Counted from the first letter of the stretch, positions 42,526 to 52,123 are shown. The stretch is 64,000 nucleotides of DNA from Streptomyces antarcticus (GCF_026627255.1 NZ_JAPNLM010000011.1:124001-188000), one strand, 5' to 3'. Made by a program: numbers and translations. The notes: generated by a model not told the origin, from the sequence alone.

Positions 42526-45500
42526 CTACGGGCGGTTGATGACGAACTGCGAGCCGGGCTCGACCAGGACGTCGCCCTCGGCCGAGTTGGTGATCGTCAC
42601 GTTCGACAGGGTGGCGCTGCCGCGGGCGCCGCCCATCGCGAGGATTCCGGAACCGTTGTTCGACTTGTCGATGCGGACGTTGCTGATCTTCACATCCGGC
42701 ATCTCACCACCGCCCGTCTTGAACTGGATGCCGTCGTACGTCGAGTCGATGATGTCGGTGTCACGGATGGTGACGCCGGGAATCGGCTGTCCCTGTGCGA
42801 ACAGGGTGATGGCACCGAACTCCTGGTCCTCGTTCCAGAACGCGCCGCCCGTGCGGTACAGGGCGTTGTTGGCGATCAGCGTCTGTCCGGAGAAGGGCAG
42901 AGGATCGTGGTCCGTCGCCAGCATGATCCCCGGGTAGTTCATGGTGTCGGAGATGATGTTGTTCTCGATGGTGTTGCCGGATCCGCCGTAGACGGCGATG
43001 CCGTTGGCACGCCAGGGCAGCTGGATGGTGTTGTTCTTGAAGTGGTTGTTGGAGCCGATGTCCACCGAGGTGTCCTTGACGTACTTGCTGGCCCAGACGG
43101 CCAGCGCGTCATCGCCGTTGTTGCGGAAGGACGAGTTGTAGACGGTGGAGTTGCGCGTGCCGTTGGCGAAGTTGATGCCGTCGGCGTACGTGTTCCGGAC
43201 CCTCATCCCGCTGAACTCGACGCCGTCACCGGGGCCCCACAGCTCGGGAATGTTCGTGTAGTCGCGGCCGGCCCAGACACCGACGTTGGCATGCTCGATC
43301 CACACGTTGCTGATCTTGGTGTTCTTCCCGAAGCGGCCGTTCAGGCCGACGCCGCCCTCTTCGGTGCCGTTGTTGCCGCGGATGGTGCCGGAGCCGAAGA
43401 TGGCGATGTCGGAGATCTGCGTGTTGTGGTCGATGTCGAAGCCGAAATTGCCCTCGTGGGGGTGGTTGATCCCACCGGCCTGATGCGGCGGGGTGAGGGT
43501 GTACAGCTGCGAGTGCCACATGCCCGCCCCGCGGATCGTCACGTCCCGGATGCCGACGGTGTTGTACATTCCCCGGTTCAGCGGGTCGTCGGTCAGTATC
43601 TTCTGCTCTTGGCGCCACTGTCCCGCCGGGATCCACACGCAGGAGATCTCGCCCTTCTGATCCGCCGTCACGGCGCGCTGGATCGCGTCGGTGTCGTCGA
43701 GACCGTCGTTGGGCACCGCTCCGTAGTTCGTGATCGACACACAGCCCGCCGGTTGTGCGGCCGGGGCCGCGACCTGCTCCAGGTCGATCAGGTCGATGAT
43801 GTAGAAGGAGGCGGTGTCGCCCGCGTCGCGCTGCAGCCGGAACGTGGTCCCCGCCGGGTAGCTCTGTGCCAGCAGGGCGTGGGACTCGTCGAACAGCCGG
43901 CGCGCATCGGCACCCGGCGTGTTCGTCAGACCCTCCGGGTCGTCGGTCGTCCCGTACAGCCAGCTGTGCTTGGACGTCAGGTTCAGCTTGCGGACGAAGA
44001 CGTCGTTCGCGTAGAGACTGATCGTGGCCTCGGCGCCGCCACCGGAGGAGGCGTCCGGGATGGAGTTGCGCACCACGATGGAGTTGGACGCGTTGGTGGA
44101 GGTGAACTCGACGTGATCACCGGTGGAGTTGAGGCGGACGGACTTGCGGCCCGAGGACTCGGTGGCGAAGTTGGTGTGCCCGAAGGTCCGCTTCTGGTCG
44201 GCGGTCAGCAGGGTGCCCCGGTAGCGGGCGTCCTCCGCCTCGTACTCCGTATACGGGACGGCGGCCCCGCGTCCCACGACCAGCGAGCGGCTGAAGACGT
44301 TGTTGTTCTCGTTCGTCTCGGCGACGGTCGCGGTGGCGTCGGCCGTCGCGGTGAGGGTGACTCCCCCGCTCGCGGCGGTCCACGTGCCGGAGAGCGGCAC
44401 GGTGACCGACTGGCCGGCGGCGACCGCGGGGGTCGTCCCGCCCAGCGTGGTGGTTCCGGCGGTCAGCCGCGTGACGGTTCCGGCGGCGACACCGGTGGTG
44501 CCCCGGTTCTGGACCGTCGCGGTGAAGGAGACCTGCGCGCCGACGGCCGGCGCGGCCGGGTTCGGCGTGATCGCGGTGACCGTGAGGTCCGGGCCGGGGG
44601 CTTGGCCGACGACCAGCTTGGACGAGCCGGTCCGGCTGTTGTTGGTGTCGTCCTGCTCGACGACGGTTCCCGCCGGGTCGACGACGGCGGACACGGTGTA
44701 GCTGCCCATCGCCTTCCTGCCGACAGCAGCCTTGACCGTCGTGGAGGCACCGGCAGCGAGCGCGCCGACCTGCGCGGTACCGGCCACAGCGCCCTCGAGG
44801 CTCACGTTGACCGATGTCGCCGGCGAGGCGGCGGTACCGGCGTTGCGGACGGTCGCGCTGACCTCGACGGGGTCGGTCTCCGAGGGCGAGGCGGGGGTCC
44901 ATACGAGGTCGGTGATCGTGAGGTCCGGGTTCGGGGCGGCGGTGCCGACCACCTGGAACTCGGCGGCCTGCGCGCCGGGGGCGCCGCTGTTACTGAAGAC
45001 CTTCAGCTGGACATCGGCGTACCGGCCGGTGACCGGAATGGTGATGGTGTTCCCGCCCGATGACGGGCTGAACTGGTAGTCGGCGCGCGCCTTGAGCGAC
45101 GTGAATCCGGTGGCCGCCTGCTCGCGCCCCAGCACCTCGATGGCCTGCGTACGCGGACCCCATGCCTGGTCCGGGTTGAGCCGGACCTTGACCGCCTGGA
45201 GCTCGGCGTTGGCGCCGAGCTTCGCCGTCAGGGTCGCGGGGAAGCCGGCCGATTCCCAGTAGGTGGCGTCGCTGTCGTCGTTGGCGTTGGCGGCCACGTA
45301 CGACTGCGTCACCGACGAGGCCTCGATCGGCTTGTTGCGCGCCAGGTTGGTGCCGCTCGGTTCCGGATCGGGCGGGCCGCCGCCCGCCTCGCCGAAGATC
45401 TCCAGCTCGGAGAGCTGGGCTGCGTTCCACCCGGTGTTCGACGCCACCTGTACGCGAACGAAGCGGGCCGTGGTCGCGGTGACGGGGATGCTGACGGTGT

Positions 45501-45897
45501 TGGCCCGGGCCGGGTCGAAGGTGCGCGCACCCGACCCGGAGAGCGTGGCGAACGAGGTTCCGTCCGTGCTGCCCAGCACGCTCAGCGTCTGGACGCGGGA
45601 GCCCCAGGAAGCGGGCAGTTTCAGCGCCACCCGGTCCACTCCGGTGCTGGCCCCCAGGTCGACCTGCACCCACTGCGGAAGCACCCCGTTGGGGCCCTCC
45701 CAGTACGACGCCTGGCTTCCGTCCGTCACGTTGTTGGCGACGTAGCTGGCGTTCGTGCCGCCCGCGCTCGCGGGCTTGCCCTGGGCCTTGTTGGGTCCTT
45801 CCACGGCATGGGCGGGCGTGGGGAGCAGGCTCGCGCCTATCAGCCCCGCCGCCATCGAGCCGACGATCAATCGCCGTCCCAGTTGTCCGGATCGCAT
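42526..45897 (-). CDS. Secreted multidomain alpha-1,3-glucanase/mycodextranase-like (GH87) enzyme
   Basis: 1123 residues from ATG 45897 (GAGGA six bases upstream). Signal peptide (RRLIVGSMAAGLIGASLLPT to AHA), two F5/8 type C (discoidin-like) modules at about 35-165 and 178-310 (YWEGPNGVLPQWVQVDLGAS; YWESAGFPATLTAKLGANAE), two CARDB modules (PDLTITDLVWTPASPSE; PDLTVTAITPNPAAPA), a CBM35-like module (YTEYEAEDARYRG) and a right-handed beta-helix from about 695 (ITNYGAVPNDGLDDTDAIQR). ADGINFANGTRNSTVYNSS and RNNGDDALAVWASKY carry the catalytic Asp residues of GH87. Predicted to attack fungal or bacterial alpha-1,3-glucan. Confidence 0.88.
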   Translation of the reverse strand: MRSGQLGRRLIVGSMAAGLIGASLLPTPAHAVEGPNKAQGKPASAGGTNASYVANNVTDGSQASYWEGPNGVLPQWVQVDLGASTGVDRVALKLPASWGSRVQTLSVLGSTDGTSFATLSGSGARTFDPARANTVSIPVTATTARFVRVQVASNTGWNAAQLSELEIFGEAGGGPPDPEPSGTNLARNKPIEASSVTQSYVAANANDDSDATYWESAGFPATLTAKLGANAELQAVKVRLNPDQAWGPRTQAIEVLGREQAATGFTSLKARADYQFSPSSGGNTITIPVTGRYADVQLKVFSNSGAPGAQAAEFQVVGTAAPNPDLTITDLVWTPASPSETDPVEVSATVRNAGTAASPATSVNVSLEGAVAGTAQVGALAAGASTTVKAAVGRKAMGSYTVSAVVDPAGTVVEQDDTNNSRTGSSKLVVGQAPGPDLTVTAITPNPAAPAVGAQVSFTATVQNRGTTGVAAGTVTRLTAGTTTLGGTTPAVAAGQSVTVPLSGTWTAASGGVTLTATADATATVAETNENNNVFSRSLVVGRGAAVPYTEYEAEDARYRGTLLTADQKRTFGHTNFATESSGRKSVRLNSTGDHVEFTSTNASNSIVVRNSIPDASSGGGAEATISLYANDVFVRKLNLTSKHSWLYGTTDDPEGLTNTPGADARRLFDESHALLAQSYPAGTTFRLQRDAGDTASFYIIDLIDLEQVAAPAAQPAGCVSITNYGAVPNDGLDDTDAIQRAVTADQKGEISCVWIPAGQWRQEQKILTDDPLNRGMYNTVGIRDVTIRGAGMWHSQLYTLTPPHQAGGINHPHEGNFGFDIDHNTQISDIAIFGSGTIRGNNGTEEGGVGLNGRFGKNTKISNVWIEHANVGVWAGRDYTNIPELWGPGDGVEFSGMRVRNTYADGINFANGTRNSTVYNSSFRNNGDDALAVWASKYVKDTSVDIGSNNHFKNNTIQLPWRANGIAVYGGSGNTIENNIISDTMNYPGIMLATDHDPLPFSGQTLIANNALYRTGGAFWNEDQEFGAITLFAQGQPIPGVTIRDTDIIDSTYDGIQFKTGGGEMPDVKISNVRIDKSNNGSGILAMGGARGSATLSNVTITNSAEGDVLVEPGSQFVINRP

Positions 45898-46391
45898 GAA
45901 ATCCTCTTGATTCCTCATCTGCGGCGGCCGGTAGCGGGCGCGACCCTGTCCGCCAGCGCACAGCACCGATGAGCGGCAGGGGCGGGCGGCCGGATCGGCA
46001 GCACCAGGTGAACGTCGACAGACCCCTTGCCAAGCGCCGACCACGTCCCAACACGAAGCGAGGGCGGCACCAGCAAGCTTCTTTGAGCGTTTCAGTCAAT
46101 ATTTTGCGTTGTCAGAGTGATACATTTCTATCAGGTGACCATCCTGTCAACGGTTCGCGCACGATTACCCGACGGGAGGCGCCGTCGACACAGCTCACGA
46201 GTAGCGTCCGTCTCGTCGTCCGACGCCCTCCCGACCACGTCACGTGCCGCCTCAACGTCCGACTTCGCCGGGGGGGGGCGGCTGATCGCTCGTACGCAGC
46301 GCGATGGCCAACGCCGGCCTCGGCACACCCGGCGGCCCCGACGACCCCAAAGGCGCTTTCCGCCGCGCGTTTTCGCAGGCCAGGGCGCCCC
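45898..46391 (-). promoter_or_regulatory. Upstream region of the GH87 gene
   Basis: About 490 bp without a supportable gene. 46075-46140 is locally AT-rich for this genome (TCAATATTTTGCGTTGTC); on the minus strand it holds TTGACT at 46098-46093, a possible -35. No known operator is recognised. Confidence 0.45.
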
Positions 46392-46901
46392 TTACCTATG
46401 CATGCGGGCGCCCTTGAGGACCTTGTCCACGGAGTTGCGCGGCCCGTGAACGGCGATCCCGACCAGATCGAGCCGGTCCTTGCCCACCGCCGCCACCGCC
46501 GCCCGGTTCGCCCGGTCGTGGCCCGTGCCGAACAGGTCCGTGGTGAACACCGCGGTCGGCAGTCCGCGCCGCACTGCCCGCTCGTGCGCCGCCGTCACGG
46601 CTTCCTTCCCGCCCTCGAAGACCAGAACGGGCTGGCGGAACATCGGCAGGTAGGCGGTACCGTCGGCGTCCTGGTACGGCTCGCCGACCACCTCCGGGAG
46701 AGCCGTTCCGAGCCCGCTGACGAGGAACGCGGTGACATTCAGCCGCTGCCACGTCTCCAGGTCGTCGCGCAGCAGCACCGCGATCTTGGTGTCGAAGCGC
46801 ACGGGAGCGTCCGCGGCGCTCTGTCCGCTCTGTCCGCTCTGTTCGCTCTGTTCGCTCTGTTCGCTCTGCTCGGTGTTCTCGTACTTCGTCTCGTCGCTCA
46901 T
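46392..46901 (-). CDS. DUF2000-family protein
   Basis: 169 residues from ATG 46901. The N-terminal 30 residues are a low-complexity (E/G)QS repeat encoded by six 9-bp units at 46818-46871; the rest is DUF2000: FDTKIAVLLRDDLETWQRLN, VTAFLVSGLGTALPEVVGEP, YLPMFRQPVLVFEGGKEAVT, GTGHDRANRAAVAAVGKDRL, and GIAVHGPRNSVDKVLKGARM. This family has a peptidyl-tRNA hydrolase-like fold with unknown function. It is divergent from an AraC regulator, 49 bp away, which often controls it. Confidence 0.88.
   Translation of the reverse strand: MSDETKYENTEQSEQSEQSEQSGQSGQSAADAPVRFDTKIAVLLRDDLETWQRLNVTAFLVSGLGTALPEVVGEPYQDADGTAYLPMFRQPVLVFEGGKEAVTAAHERAVRRGLPTAVFTTDLFGTGHDRANRAAVAAVGKDRLDLVGIAVHGPRNSVDKVLKGARMHR
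46818..46871. repeat. Six copies of a 9-bp repeat within the DUF2000 gene
   Basis: GCTCTGTCC/GCTCTGTTC units at 9-bp spacing encode the (E/G)QS repeat near the N terminus. Length variation by slippage would keep the frame. Confidence 0.85.
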
Positions 46902-46950
46902 GGCCCGAGACTGCCGGGCGCGCCCTCGCGTGGTCTTGTACGTTCTTTGC

Positions 46951-47778
46951 GTGCAGCTCCAGCAGGAAGTCTCGGCCTGGCGCCCCCGCGTCGCGGGTGT
47001 CGTCGAGGTCTTCCACGCCCGTTTCACCGCGCACGCGTACCCGATGCACGTCCACGACGAGTGGACCCTGCTGATCGTCGACGACGGTGCCGTCCGCTAC
47101 GACCTGGACCGCCACCGGCGCGGCACACCGGGCGACACCGTGAGCCTGCTCCCGCCCCGGGTTCCGCACAACGGCTCCGCCGCCACCTCGCACGGGTTCC
47201 GCAAGCGCGTCGTCTACCTCGACACGACGGTGCTGGACGAGCGCTTCATCGACGCCGCCGTGGACGGACCGGACCTCGCTGACTCGGTCCTGCGCCGGCG
47301 CGTCGGCCAGCTCCACCGGGCCCTGGCCTCTCCGGGTGACGAATTCGAGGCGGAGAGCCGGCTGGCCCTGATCAGCGAACGGCTGCGCGCGCTGCTCCAG
47401 CCACGCCTCGCACTCCCCGACGGGCACACCGCGCCGCTCGGCGCCGGCACCCGTCGCGGCATCGCGCGGAGCCTGCGCGAACTCCTCGACGAGAGGGCGG
47501 TCGCGGGCATCAGCCTGCCGGAAGCCGCCGGTCTCATTGGGGTCCACCCCGCCCATCTCGTCCGCTCGTTCAGCGCCGCCTTCGGCATCGCCCCGCACCA
47601 GTACCTCATCTCGCGCCGGATCGCCCTGGCCCGCCGACTGCTCCTCGATGGCCGCCCGGCCGCCGAGGTCGCGGTCGACACGGGATTCCACGACCAGTCC
47701 CACTTCACCCGGCACTTCAAGCGAATCGTGGGCACCACGCCCGGCCGCTACGCCTGCTCCGCGCTCACCTGCCGCTGA
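46951..47778 (+). CDS. AraC-family regulator
   Basis: 275 residues from GTG 46951; no clear ribosome-binding site, possibly leaderless. N-terminal cupin-like AraC_binding domain (VFHARFTAHAYPMHVHDEWT, GDTVSLLPPRVPHNGS). C-terminal double helix-turn-helix: AGISLPEAAGLIGVHPAHLV, IAPHQYLISRRIALARRLLL, VAVDTGFHDQSHFTRHFKRI. Divergent from DUF2000 in a 49-bp gap, so its promoter must overlap. Confidence 0.9.
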   Translation: MQLQQEVSAWRPRVAGVVEVFHARFTAHAYPMHVHDEWTLLIVDDGAVRYDLDRHRRGTPGDTVSLLPPRVPHNGSAATSHGFRKRVVYLDTTVLDERFIDAAVDGPDLADSVLRRRVGQLHRALASPGDEFEAESRLALISERLRALLQPRLALPDGHTAPLGAGTRRGIARSLRELLDERAVAGISLPEAAGLIGVHPAHLVRSFSAAFGIAPHQYLISRRIALARRLLLDGRPAAEVAVDTGFHDQSHFTRHFKRIVGTTPGRYACSALTCR

Positions 47779-48311
47779 GGACTTAGCGCAGGCCGCCAGC
47801 TGCCGCAGGGCGCCGCGTGTGTCCCGTCTGGGGGGCGGTCGGGAGCCCGATGGGGGTGAAGCCGCTTCGCCACCTCGGATGCTCAGAAGTGCCGACACGA
47901 GGGATCCGGGCCCTCGCCGGCCTGTCACCTCGGCCCACCCATGTAGGTTTCGGCATCCTTCTGAGCTACGCCATTCGGGGCGAGGAGTCGGCGTGCACAG
48001 CTCTTTCAGGTCCCACACGCAGCTGCTTCCGCCGCGCGGGGCCGATCCGCATCGAACATGACGCGGCCAGGACCGGGGCCGGAGGATCAGTCGCCGACGA
48101 AGAGCACGTACCCACTGCGCCTGATCGCCAGTTTCGCGCCGTCAAGTACCTGTTGCACGATCAGTGCCACTTCACTGGCTGCTGATGACAAACGTGATGT
48201 GCGTGGACGCCACCGCGGCCGAGAAGGCGGCGGCCGACGCCGAGCAGTCGGCCAGGACGCCAACCACCTCGAAGCTCGGCACCTCAGAGCCGGCCGACCC
48301 GTTCCCGCCGC
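47779..48311. other. Gene-poor stretch between AraC and PBP-like genes
   Basis: A minus-strand frame near 48060-48200 reads EVALIVQQVLDGAKLAIRRS and GYVLFVGD before a stop, with coding-like composition, possibly a gene scrap. No full gene or RNA can be supported. Confidence 0.35.
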
Positions 48312-49604
48312 TCAGCGGCGGGCGGCGATCCGCTGGGCGACCTGGCCCGCCTGCACCGTGGCATCGGTGGGGGAAGAGATGTAGACCGCGATGGCGACGG
48401 AACGGCCGGCGGGGGTACGCGTGGCTGCGAGAGCCCAGGAGGCAGATGCGGAAGGGACCCATGCGCTGAACGAGTCGCCGAGGGCTGATCGCAGCTGGTC
48501 CGCGGTGCGCTGGGAGAGCGCACGGTGGGGGGCGATGGATGTCTTCGTGTCGGTCACCACGTGAGGGTGGACGCGGGTGCCGCCGTTGGACAGCAAGGCC
48601 ATCACCATCGCCATGTGCAGGGGGGTGGCCCTGACTTCGGAGAGACCGCCCGCGGCGAGGGCGAGCTGGGTGGTGTTCTCCGGCTTGCGCGGCCAGGTGC
48701 TTTCGAAGGCGCGTACTGGTGTGTCCAACGTGTCGTGGTTGAACCCGGCCGCCTCGGCCGTGGATGCCAGTGCGTCGGCTCCGAGGTCGGAGGCGATGTG
48801 GGCGAAGACGTTCTTGCACGAGTACCGCAGCGCCGCCCGGAGTGTGGCGTCGGTGCAGTGGGCCGGGTCGCCGGAGAACTGTGCGGTGCTGCCCGGGACG
48901 ATGTATGCGGCCGGGTTGTGCGTCGGGGTGTCCACAGAGGCAAGAAGCCCCTTCTCCAGGGCCGCGGCTGCCACGAGGACGTGGATGGCCGACCCTGGAT
49001 TCGCTACCTCCCGCAGGGTGCGATTCCGCAGAGGGCCATCGCTGAGATCCTTGATCGATGCCCAGGCCCGCGCATCAGCTGCGGAGTTGCCGCTGAAGGT
49101 GCCTGGATCGAAGGACGGCGCGCTTACTTGGCCGAGGACGGCCCCGGTCTGCGTATCAAGGACGACGGCCGCACCCTGCAGGCCCCGCAGGCCGTCGAAA
49201 GCAGCTCGCTGCATGCCGGGATCGATGGTCGTCGGCACGTCCTTGCCGGCTTTGATCTCGTCCTCCATCACCATGTCGAGGCCGGTCTTGCCAAAGGCCA
49301 TCGACCAGTAGCCCGTGATCGAGGAGTACAACTCTGCCTCGGTGTACGTGCGTTGGAACGGGGCTACCGGGTGTCCCGTCGCCTTCGAGCCCGTGATGGG
49401 GCGGCCGGCCACGAGGATGTCGCCCGGGCTGCCGTCCGTCTTGGGGGAGCGGGGCTTTGCATCCGGCGTTTCCACGGCCCGGTCCGAGGCGGCGGGCCCG
49501 GCCTTCGCTGGATCGCGCTGATCTGCGGTGCACCCCGAGAGTCCTGCGAGGAGGGCCAACAGCGCGGTGAGGACGGCGCCGGAACGACGGGCGGATGCAG
49601 GCAT
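48312..49604 (-). CDS. Penicillin-binding-protein-like lipoprotein lacking the catalytic motifs
   Basis: 430 residues. Lipobox LSGC with Cys25 makes it a likely lipoprotein. The domain resembles the transpeptidase of Streptomyces PBPs (TTIDPGMQRAAFDGLRGLQG, AAVVLDTQTGAVLGQVSAPS, NPAAYIVPGSTAQ). In the active-site position SxxK is SAIH (205-208, in NPGSAIHVL), SxN is SCK (262-264), and no KTG triad is found near the C terminus (WVPSASASWALAATRTPAGR). It should neither acylate penicillin nor cross-link peptidoglycan. A regulatory or scaffolding role is inferred. It may also be a decayed gene still open. Confidence 0.85.
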   Translation of the reverse strand: MPASARRSGAVLTALLALLAGLSGCTADQRDPAKAGPAASDRAVETPDAKPRSPKTDGSPGDILVAGRPITGSKATGHPVAPFQRTYTEAELYSSITGYWSMAFGKTGLDMVMEDEIKAGKDVPTTIDPGMQRAAFDGLRGLQGAAVVLDTQTGAVLGQVSAPSFDPGTFSGNSAADARAWASIKDLSDGPLRNRTLREVANPGSAIHVLVAAAALEKGLLASVDTPTHNPAAYIVPGSTAQFSGDPAHCTDATLRAALRYSCKNVFAHIASDLGADALASTAEAAGFNHDTLDTPVRAFESTWPRKPENTTQLALAAGGLSEVRATPLHMAMVMALLSNGGTRVHPHVVTDTKTSIAPHRALSQRTADQLRSALGDSFSAWVPSASASWALAATRTPAGRSVAIAVYISSPTDATVQAGQVAQRIAARR

Positions 49605-49735
49605 GCACGCATCCTATGGCTCCCTGTCACCGCGTCAGGTCCGCGCCCGGAGAGCCGAGTCGGCCTCCTCCGTGCCAACATCGCGCCTCTCCGACGGATC
49701 CGGCGGGCCCGGGATTGCCGCCAGCACGGACCGGG

Positions 49736-49945
49736 TCAGGTCGAGCGTCCGTGCAGCTGGTAGTCCCTGCTTCCGGTCCCGCCGCTGTACCTGATGCTGA
49801 CGCCGGTGCCGCCGTGAACGACGTGGACGCTACTGGCGTTCCTGAGCTGGACGTCCCGTGAGAGCTCGATGGTGAGCCGGTAGTCGCTCGAGGGTGACTT
49901 TCCGCGGCAGCCGACTTCACTCGGGCCGAACTTCCGCGGGGCCAC
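49736..49945 (-). CDS. Doubtful small open frame in a gene-poor stretch
   Basis: 69 codons (YRLTIELSRDVQLRNASSVH, then GGTGVSIRYSGGTGSRD) with good composition and strand-like pattern, perhaps a C-terminal beta-domain scrap. No start or family can be supported. Nothing else is seen in 49605-50058. Confidence 0.3.
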   Translation of the reverse strand: MAPRKFGPSEVGCRGKSPSSDYRLTIELSRDVQLRNASSVHVVHGGTGVSIRYSGGTGSRDYQLHGRST

Positions 49946-50058
49946 GCCCGCTCATGCCCCGGTGGTAGCCCGCGCCCCGGGCTCGGCCGACCGGGGGGGC
50001 CGGTCGGTCGACGGCTCCGGGTCGAAGCGGTGCACCGGGGCGGGGCGTCAGCGGGTGA

Positions 50059-51795
50059 TCAACGGCCTTGGAGGGACTTGACGTTGTCGCCGAAGGTCCA
50101 GCCCTTCGAGCCGTCCCAGTTGATCGACCACGTCATGAGTCCCTTCAGCGAACCGCCGAACGCGTTCCACGACTGGCTGACCAGGGCCGGCGTCATGTGG
50201 CCGCCACCGGCGCCGGGCTGGGCCGGCAGGCCGGGTACCTGCTTGTCGTAGGGCACCTTGATCGTGGTGCCCTGGATGGTCAGGCCGTTGTTCAGGCACG
50301 TGGTCTGCGCGGTGAAGCCCTGCACGGTACCGGCCTGGTAGGAGTCGCCGGAGCAGCCGTACATGCTGCCGTTGTAGTACTGCATGTTCAGCCACCACAG
50401 CCGGCCGTTGTCGGCGTACTTCTTGATGATCGGCAGGTAGGAGCCCCAGATCGACCCGTAGGTGACGCTTCCGCCGGTGACGTACGCGGTCTCGGGGGCC
50501 ATCGTCAGGCCGAAGCCCGCGGGCATCTGGGCCAGCACGCCGTCGATGATGCGCACCAGGTTGGCCTGCGAGGCGGACAGCGTGTTGATGTTGCCGCTTC
50601 CGGACAGGCCGGTCTCGATGTCGATGTCGATTCCGTCGAAGTTGTACTTCTTGAGGATCGGGACGACGGTGGCCACGAAGCGGTCGGCGACCGTACTGGA
50701 GCTCAGGTCGATGCCCGCGGTGGCACCGCCGATCGACATCAGGATCGTCGCCCCGGCCGCCTTGGCCCGGCACATCTCGGCCGGGGTCGAGACCTTGACG
50801 GTCACGTCCATGCCGTCCTGCCACAGGACGGTGCCGTCCGAGAGGATCACCGGGAAGGCGGCGTTGATGACGTTGTAGCCGTGCGCCGCGATCCGGCTGT
50901 CCGTGATGGGGACCCAGCCCATGCCGGGGTGGACGCCGTTCGCGGCGCCGTCCCAGTTCTCCCAGTATCCCTGCAGAACCTTGCCCGGCGGCTTGGGCTT
51001 CGTGGGGCAGGTCTCACCCGGCGGAGGGGTGGTGGGTGGAGGGGTGGTGGGTGGAGGCGTCGTCGGCGGAGGCGTCGTCGGCGGGGTGGTGGTGGTCGGT
51101 GTCGGGGTGGTGGTCGGTGTCGGGGTGCCGCCTCCGGGGCCGGCCAGGGACACGTCGTCCGCGTAGTACGCGGGCTGCCCGTACCAGCCGTGCAGGTGGA
51201 CGGTCACCGAGGTGGTGTTCGGCCCGGTGGTGAAGCCCACGCTGAGCTGGCCGTACGTCGGGCTGTTCGGCGTCCAGGTGGACGGGGCGCTCGTGAGGCC
51301 GGTACCGGTCGCGCCCAGGTGGACGTAGCTGCCCTGGACGTGGGCGCTCAACGTGTACTGGGAGTTGGGCTGCACGCTGATGGTCTGCGTGCACCGGGCA
51401 TTGTCCTGGCCGGTCGGCGTGGCCTTGAGCGCGGAGGCGCCGGAGCGGACCGGGCTGCCGACCGCCGTGCCGGAGCCGCCGGAGCAGGTCCAGTCGGAGA
51501 GTCCGTTCTCGAATCCGGGGTTGGCCACCAGGTTGGCGGCGGCGCCGGGCGTGACCGCGCCGGCGGTGACAGCACCGGCGGTGACCGCGCCGGCCACGGC
51601 GAGGCCGGCGGCGACGACGGCAGCTGCGCTCACCCCGGCGAGGGAGCGGCTCAGGACGGCCGGTCGTCCGCGCCCGGCACGGCCGGTCCGGTGCGCCTGC
51701 GACGTGCGTTCGACGTCCGCTCCCTGCGGGCCGGGATCCGGACGGGGGCCGACATCGCGCGACGGACGTGGAGTACGCGGCTTCCGACGGAACAT
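50059..51795 (-). CDS. Secreted chitinase, GH18 with carbohydrate-binding module
   Basis: 578 residues from ATG 51795. A long basic N terminus precedes a signal segment (SLAGVSAAAVVAAGLAVAGA). A CBM-like beta-sandwich (NLVANPGFENGLSDWTCSGG to YYADDVSLAGPGG) and a Pro-Thr linker (TTTPTPTTTTPPTTPPP) are followed by a GH18 barrel: KVLQGYWENWDGAANGVHPG, GATILMSIGGATAGID (SxGG), and FDGIDIDIETGLSG, the DxxDxDxE catalytic motif. WWLNMQYYNGSMYGCSGDS is typical of ChiC/ChiD-type Streptomyces chitinases. A chitin-regulon-like site lies 134 bp upstream. Confidence 0.92.
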   Translation of the reverse strand: MFRRKPRTPRPSRDVGPRPDPGPQGADVERTSQAHRTGRAGRGRPAVLSRSLAGVSAAAVVAAGLAVAGAVTAGAVTAGAVTPGAAANLVANPGFENGLSDWTCSGGSGTAVGSPVRSGASALKATPTGQDNARCTQTISVQPNSQYTLSAHVQGSYVHLGATGTGLTSAPSTWTPNSPTYGQLSVGFTTGPNTTSVTVHLHGWYGQPAYYADDVSLAGPGGGTPTPTTTPTPTTTTPPTTPPPTTPPPTTPPPTTPPPGETCPTKPKPPGKVLQGYWENWDGAANGVHPGMGWVPITDSRIAAHGYNVINAAFPVILSDGTVLWQDGMDVTVKVSTPAEMCRAKAAGATILMSIGGATAGIDLSSSTVADRFVATVVPILKKYNFDGIDIDIETGLSGSGNINTLSASQANLVRIIDGVLAQMPAGFGLTMAPETAYVTGGSVTYGSIWGSYLPIIKKYADNGRLWWLNMQYYNGSMYGCSGDSYQAGTVQGFTAQTTCLNNGLTIQGTTIKVPYDKQVPGLPAQPGAGGGHMTPALVSQSWNAFGGSLKGLMTWSINWDGSKGWTFGDNVKSLQGR

Positions 51796-51928
51796 GGTGT
51801 ACTCGCTTCCCGCCGAGCGCCGTGGACATGACCGACGCGTGGGGGCGTGACGCCCGGCTCTGGGTGACGTGCGGACAGGTGGGGCTGTGCCGGACCGGAT
51901 CGTAGGAGGCGCCGGAATCCCGGTCAAT

Positions 51929-51940
51929 AGGTCTGGACCA
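51929..51940 (-). promoter_or_regulatory. DasR/chitinase-type operator upstream of the chitinase gene
   Basis: On the coding strand TGGTCCAGACCT, embedded in ATTGGTCCAGACCTAT, matches the 12-bp repeats of Streptomyces chitinase promoters and 12 of the core bases of DasR sites (ACTGGTCTAGACCACT). It ends 134 bp before the chitinase start. Confidence 0.75.
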
Positions 51941-52123
51941 ATAGATCCGCCGGACTTCCGCGCACGGGAAGACCGGTACGCCCCCCTTACGGAGCCGTGC
52001 CGGGTCCGACGTGCGGCAACGGCCGCCGGGCGTCGGGCGGGCGTCGGGGAGCAGGGAAACCGGGCCGGGGACGGGGATCGTGTCCCGGCCGACTGTCAGA
52101 GGGCCGTGGCAGAGTGCGCGGCC

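Noticed and set aside
42346..45063. 905-codon plus-strand open frame
   Set aside because: It is antisense to the GH87-type gene; valine/glycine/aspartate bias is the mirror of the sense codons.
46396..48018. 540-codon minus-strand open frame
   Set aside because: It crosses antisense to the AraC gene and runs out of frame in DUF2000; no domain seen.
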